Shown here piece after piece: positions 34,534 to 37,881 of a DNA stretch of 37,881 nucleotides. The translations under genes and the position numbers were made by a program. The stretch covers positions 1 through 37,881 of the forward strand of contig JAMCVZ010000034.1 in assembly GCA_023476565.1 (NCBI GenBank), read 5' to 3'. The notes below the pieces were generated by a model. The model was not told the DNA's origin. It saw only the letters and a list, made by a program, of their open reading frames with translations, and did no database searches. The stretch's first letter is position 1. Each line of letters starts with the position of its first letter. The DNA is from Nitrospirota bacterium (lineage in GTDB: Bacteria > Nitrospirota > Thermodesulfovibrionia > Thermodesulfovibrionales > Dissulfurispiraceae).

Positions 34534-35885
34534 AAAAGCATATTCTTATCGTAGAAGATGATCCCATCATGAGATTGGGGATGAGCCACTTCCTGACCTC
34601 CCAGGGGCATGAGGTCTCTCTCTGCACACGCGGCAGCGAGGGACTGAGCACTGTCAGGCACGGTTCTTTCGACCTCATCATTACCGATCTCAAATTGCCC
34701 GGCAAAGGCGGCCTTGACATACTCAAAAAAACAAAGGAGGTCGCCCCCAAAACAGGAGTAATAATCATCACGGGATATGCAGAGGTAAAAGGCGCCGTTC
34801 AAGCCATAAAAGAAGGCGCGTTCGATTACATAGCAAAGCCCTTTTCAAATGAAGAGCTCCTGATCGCCATTGAGCGCTTCTTCCAGTTCCAGAAACTTGA
34901 GGACGAAGTAATATATCTCAGGGAGACACTCAAAGGGAGGGGGAGCTGTGAGGACCTCATCGGAAACAGCCATGCAATAAAGGATGTGATCGACCGCATA
35001 GAATCGGTGGCATCCACGGATATCCCGGTCCTCATCCAGGGCGAGAGCGGGACAGGCAAAGAGCTCGTCGCCAACGCCATCCACAGATTGAGCCGGAGAA
35101 GCAGGAAGCCGTTTATCAAGATAAATTGCGCTGCGATTCCTGAAAACCTCTTCGAATCCGAGCTCTTCGGACATGAAAAAGGGGCTTTCACCGGAGCGAC
35201 CGACGTGAGGAAAGGCAAATTCGAGTTCGCTGACGACGGCACCATCTTTTTTGATGAAATCGGCGACATCCCTCTTTCCCTTCAATCGAAACTGTTAAGG
35301 GTACTGGAAGACAACATTATAACCAGGCTCGGCGGGAACACATCCATAAGGGTCGAGGTAAGGAGCATTTATGCCACCAGCAAAAATCTGAAAGAATGCG
35401 TTGCAGCCGGCTCTTTCAGGGATGACCTCTTTTATCGGATAAACGTTGTGCCGATAACCATCTCCCCGCTCAGGGAGAGAAAGGAGGATATACAACCGCT
35501 CATAGCGCATTTCATCCAGTGCTTTAAAGAGAAATTCAATAAAGAAGGGCTGGCCCTGTCACAATTCGCCTACGATACCCTTCTTAACTACAATTATCCC
35601 GGAAATGTCCGGGAGTTGAAGCATGCCATCGAGCGGGCAGTAGTGCTTTCAAAAGACGGGCTCATAGAGCTCAAGCACCTTCCCGATGAAATATCGGGAG
35701 CGGTTAACGGAATTTCCTGCATAAAAGATAATCTCTCCCTGGAGGCAAGTGTGCGTTGCTTAGAGAGGCAAAAAATCATTAAGGCGCTCAACGATGCAGG
35801 CGGCAAGAAAATGGAAGCCGCTAAAACACTTGGAATAAGCAGGAAAGTCCTCTGGAGAAAATTAAAAGAATACGGCATTAATTGA
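34530..35885 (+). CDS. NtrC-family sigma-54-dependent response regulator
   Basis: A 451-residue activator. A receiver domain at 1-120 has phospho-acceptor D53 (LIITDLKLPG) and the K of IAKPFS. An AAA+ domain at about 140-375 has Walker A GESGTGKELVA, GHEKGAFTGAT (the sigma-54 contact loop) and Walker B FFDEIGD. A Fis-type DNA-binding domain ends the protein (AAKTLGISRKVLWRKLKEYG). It is coupled to the heme kinase. Immediately after its stop lie twin palindromes and a sigma-54 promoter, which it probably activates. Confidence 0.95.
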   Translation: MKKHILIVEDDPIMRLGMSHFLTSQGHEVSLCTRGSEGLSTVRHGSFDLIITDLKLPGKGGLDILKKTKEVAPKTGVIIITGYAEVKGAVQAIKEGAFDYIAKPFSNEELLIAIERFFQFQKLEDEVIYLRETLKGRGSCEDLIGNSHAIKDVIDRIESVASTDIPVLIQGESGTGKELVANAIHRLSRRSRKPFIKINCAAIPENLFESELFGHEKGAFTGATDVRKGKFEFADDGTIFFDEIGDIPLSLQSKLLRVLEDNIITRLGGNTSIRVEVRSIYATSKNLKECVAAGSFRDDLFYRINVVPITISPLRERKEDIQPLIAHFIQCFKEKFNKEGLALSQFAYDTLLNYNYPGNVRELKHAIERAVVLSKDGLIELKHLPDEISGAVNGISCIKDNLSLEASVRCLERQKIIKALNDAGGKKMEAAKTLGISRKVLWRKLKEYGIN

Positions 35886-35903
35886 TGTTCCCAACCTGGA
35901 ACA
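35886..35903. promoter_or_regulatory. Upstream activator site 1
   Basis: TGTTCC-CAACCT-GGAACA, perfect 6-base arms, directly after the regulator stop. Centred about 120 bases before the predicted start of the sigma-54 promoter. Confidence 0.65.
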
Positions 35904-35918
35904 AATAATAGTTCCCCA

Positions 35919-35936
35919 TGTTTCCTTTCAGGAACA
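35919..35936. promoter_or_regulatory. Upstream activator site 2
   Basis: TGTTTCC-TTTCA-GGAACA, the same 18-base length as site 1, with centres 33 bases apart (three helical turns), as expected for cooperative NtrC-type binding. Confidence 0.6.
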
Positions 35937-35987
35937 AAATACCCCGGTAGCACAGAAATAGTCCTTTTATTTCAGCATATTTTTCAA

Positions 35988-36003
35988 TGGCACTGTACTT
36001 GCA
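35988..36003 (+). promoter_or_regulatory. Sigma-54 (-24/-12) promoter
   Basis: TGGCAC-TGTAC-TTGCA: GG and GC separated by exactly ten bases, a perfect match to the sigma-54 consensus. It leads to the YeiH-like gene about 95 bases downstream of the predicted start. Confidence 0.85.
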
Positions 36004-36108
36004 AAATATTGTCCACCAACACTTATGATCGGAGGTTATGCCTATGACATAGCAAAATTTGGAGGGAGCCTGAAAATTCTGCACTAAAAAGGAGGGAGGT
36101 TAAAGATT

Positions 36109-37863
36109 ATGGAAGAAAAGAAAAAGGGAATTAGTGAGGACTGGCTGTCTTTATGGATCGGCCTCTTTATTTTTGTACTTTCCCTTGGGGTCTTCGGAGG
36201 GATGGATATCCTCGGCTGGGGCGTAAGCAACAAGATATGGACAGACAGTCCCTTGAAGGCTATCGCTCCGGTATCAAAAAGTTTCCAGGGAGTGAAAGGC
36301 GATATTGTAAAAATCGAGGGACAGAAGGTCACCTTGAAAAAGGCTGACGGCAAGGAAGAAGCCATTACCGTAAAAGAAGATACTTCAGGGCTCAAGGTAG
36401 GCGACAAGTATGAGAAAAAAGGCATATCCGGTTTTGCATCGCTGTTCCTGACCTACCTTGCCATGCTCGTTATCATGGGGGTAGGAGCAAAGCTGCTGGG
36501 CTCAAATGTCGGCAAGTTTGCCATTGGCTTCACCATTGTGTTCTGGATAAGTTATTCGTGCTGGATTCTAGGTCATTACGCACATATAGCCGCTACAAAA
36601 AACCAACTCAAAGGCTTTAATATTTCATGGGCACTAAGCCTCACCGGAGAATCCGGGTTCATCATCGCCCTCATTGCAGGACTTGCTGTAGGCAACTTCT
36701 TCCCGAAATTTTCCGAGACGCTCAAAGAGGCATCACGGCCCGAGTTGTACATCAAGACCGCTATCGTTATTATGGGAGCCGGGCTGGGCCTTAAATCGGC
36801 CCAATCCCTGAGTCTGGCAACCAACGTCATGTTCCGCGGTCTCTGTGCTATCGTAGAGGCATATCTTATTTACTGGGCCGTTGTTTATTACGTCGCCCGC
36901 AAATACTTCAAATTCAGCAAGGAATGGGCCGCCCCTCTCGCTTCGGGCATATCCATCTGCGGCGTTTCGGCCGCGATAGCAACCGGCGGAGCGATCAGGG
37001 CGCGTCCCATAATTCCCATTATGGTTTCATCCCTTGTCGTTATCTTTGCGGTTGTCGAGATGGTTATTCTCCCGTTTGTTGCCCAGACCAGCCTGTGGAG
37101 CGAGCCGCTCGTAGCAGGCGCCTGGATGGGACTCGCGGTCAAGACTGACGGCGGCGCTGTTGCAAGCGGAGCTATTACCGACGCGCTTATAAGGGCAAAG
37201 GCCCTCGAAGCCCAGGGCGTCAATTACCAGGAAGGCTGGATAACCATGACCGCCACCACCGTAAAGATGTTCATCGATATCTTTATCGGCATATGGTCGT
37301 TCATCCTCGCCGTCATCTGGTGCACAAGGATCGAGTGTAAGGAAGGGCAAAAAGTACAGGCGGTTGAGATATGGTATAGATTCCCCAAATTCGTTCTCGG
37401 CTATGCCCTCACTTTCTTTCTTCTTCTGGCAATCTGCTGGCCTGCAGCCACCGCTATCACTCCTGTCGAGAAAGAGACAAAGGCTTTAAAACAGGAAATC
37501 ACCGTTGCTGAAAAACAGCTCCCCGCAGCAACCGAGCCTGCAGCACAGACAGCTTTAAATGAAAGAATCAAGGCTGCAAAAGATAAGATCAAGGGGCTGG
37601 AAGCCCAGATAAAAAAGCCGAAAGCCACAATGGCTGCGGCAAGCACAGCTACTGATGAAGGCAACGTATTCAGGGTCATGTTCTTCGTCCTCACGTTCTT
37701 TACTATCGGCCTTGTTTCCAATTTCAAAAAGCTCTGGGAGGAAGGCATCGGCAAGCTGGCAGCGGTTTACATCCTCTGCCTGTTCGGGTTCATCATCTGG
37801 ATAGGGCTCTTTATTTCATGGCTCTTCTTCCATGGGGTATTGCCGCCGGTAATAACAGGATAA
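36109..37863 (+). CDS. YeiH-family (UPF0324) putative exporter with extra domains
   Basis: A 584-residue inner-membrane protein; typical YeiH proteins have about 340. Recognisable core: LSLTGESGFIIALIAGLAVG, IKTAIVIMGAGLGLKSAQS, SGISICGVSAAIATGGAIRA and GAWMGLAVKTDGGAVASGAI. After TM1 there is a soluble insert at about 55-105 (KGDIVKIEGQKVTLKKADGK), rich in beta strands and like a small barrel. Before the last membrane pair lies a predicted coiled coil at about 450-510 (EKETKALKQEITVAEKQLP). The family is called sulfate exporter by prediction only; the substrate is unproven. GGAGGGAGG precedes ATG 36109. It is driven by the sigma-54 promoter and adjacent to the heme kinase/NtrC pair. Confidence 0.85.
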   Translation: MEEKKKGISEDWLSLWIGLFIFVLSLGVFGGMDILGWGVSNKIWTDSPLKAIAPVSKSFQGVKGDIVKIEGQKVTLKKADGKEEAITVKEDTSGLKVGDKYEKKGISGFASLFLTYLAMLVIMGVGAKLLGSNVGKFAIGFTIVFWISYSCWILGHYAHIAATKNQLKGFNISWALSLTGESGFIIALIAGLAVGNFFPKFSETLKEASRPELYIKTAIVIMGAGLGLKSAQSLSLATNVMFRGLCAIVEAYLIYWAVVYYVARKYFKFSKEWAAPLASGISICGVSAAIATGGAIRARPIIPIMVSSLVVIFAVVEMVILPFVAQTSLWSEPLVAGAWMGLAVKTDGGAVASGAITDALIRAKALEAQGVNYQEGWITMTATTVKMFIDIFIGIWSFILAVIWCTRIECKEGQKVQAVEIWYRFPKFVLGYALTFFLLLAICWPAATAITPVEKETKALKQEITVAEKQLPAATEPAAQTALNERIKAAKDKIKGLEAQIKKPKATMAAASTATDEGNVFRVMFFVLTFFTIGLVSNFKKLWEEGIGKLAAVYILCLFGFIIWIGLFISWLFFHGVLPPVITG

Positions 37864-37881
37864 AGAGAATAAGAAAAGGAG

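Overview
This 37.9 kb window comes from a Gram-negative bacterial chromosome. It carries an LPS core/O-antigen glycosyltransferase cluster, an O-antigen ligase and the outer-membrane LPS assembly protein LptD. G+C looks close to half. The gene content (heme-sensing kinase with sigma-54 regulator, Dsr/Tus-type sulfur relay proteins, selenoproteins, many small in-gene repeats) suits an anaerobic or sulfur-active lineage such as Nitrospirota or Desulfobacterota. That placement is inference; no rRNA or other taxonomic marker is present.

Layout. 1-0.7 kb: the 3' end of phoU and a broken TolC fragment. 0.8-11.4 kb: a + strand LPS cluster with two GT4 enzymes, four GT9 or GT9-like enzymes, a CgeB-like glycosyltransferase, an O-antigen ligase and a GT2-methyltransferase fusion. 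A vapBC-type toxin-antitoxin pair interrupts it near its start. 11.4-12.6 kb: an MntA/HepT toxin-antitoxin pair overlapping queF. 12.6-15.4 kb: trpF (-) opposite trpBA (+). 15.5-22.2 kb: accD, folC, lptD, truB, purB. The first part of this run is peppered with short palindromic repeats, several translated in frame. 22.2-25.4 kb: a CBS4-PAS histidine kinase and three small unknown genes. 25.8-28.4 kb: an ArsR-family regulator, a DsrE/DsrF/DsrH-like trio whose DsrE member has an in-frame UGA, and selD, which also has an in-frame UGA. 28.8-32.8 kb: speD (+), converging with a DUF1015-gap-pgk operon (-). 32.9-37.9 kb: a c-type-heme sensor kinase and an NtrC-type regulator, followed by a sigma-54 promoter with twin palindromic upstream sites in front of a YeiH-family membrane protein.

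How the genes work together. The glycosyltransferases and ligase would build and cap an LPS core that LptD delivers to the outer membrane. The DsrE(Sec)-DsrF-DsrH set, its ArsR regulator and the Sec-containing SelD form the most interesting locus: a candidate selenium/sulfur relay where a Sec-x-x-Cys carrier sits beside the enzyme that makes selenophosphate. The heme kinase, NtrC-type regulator and YeiH-like transporter look like one redox-responsive regulatory unit.

Two window-wide peculiarities stand out. Three genes (a GT9, the O-antigen ligase, trpB) have a strong Shine-Dalgarno at normal distance from ATC or ATT where homology places the start, with no ATG/GTG/TTG available there. In addition, small palindromic or tandem repeats have inserted into coding sequence at least five times, including one that now encodes much of the LptD signal peptide.
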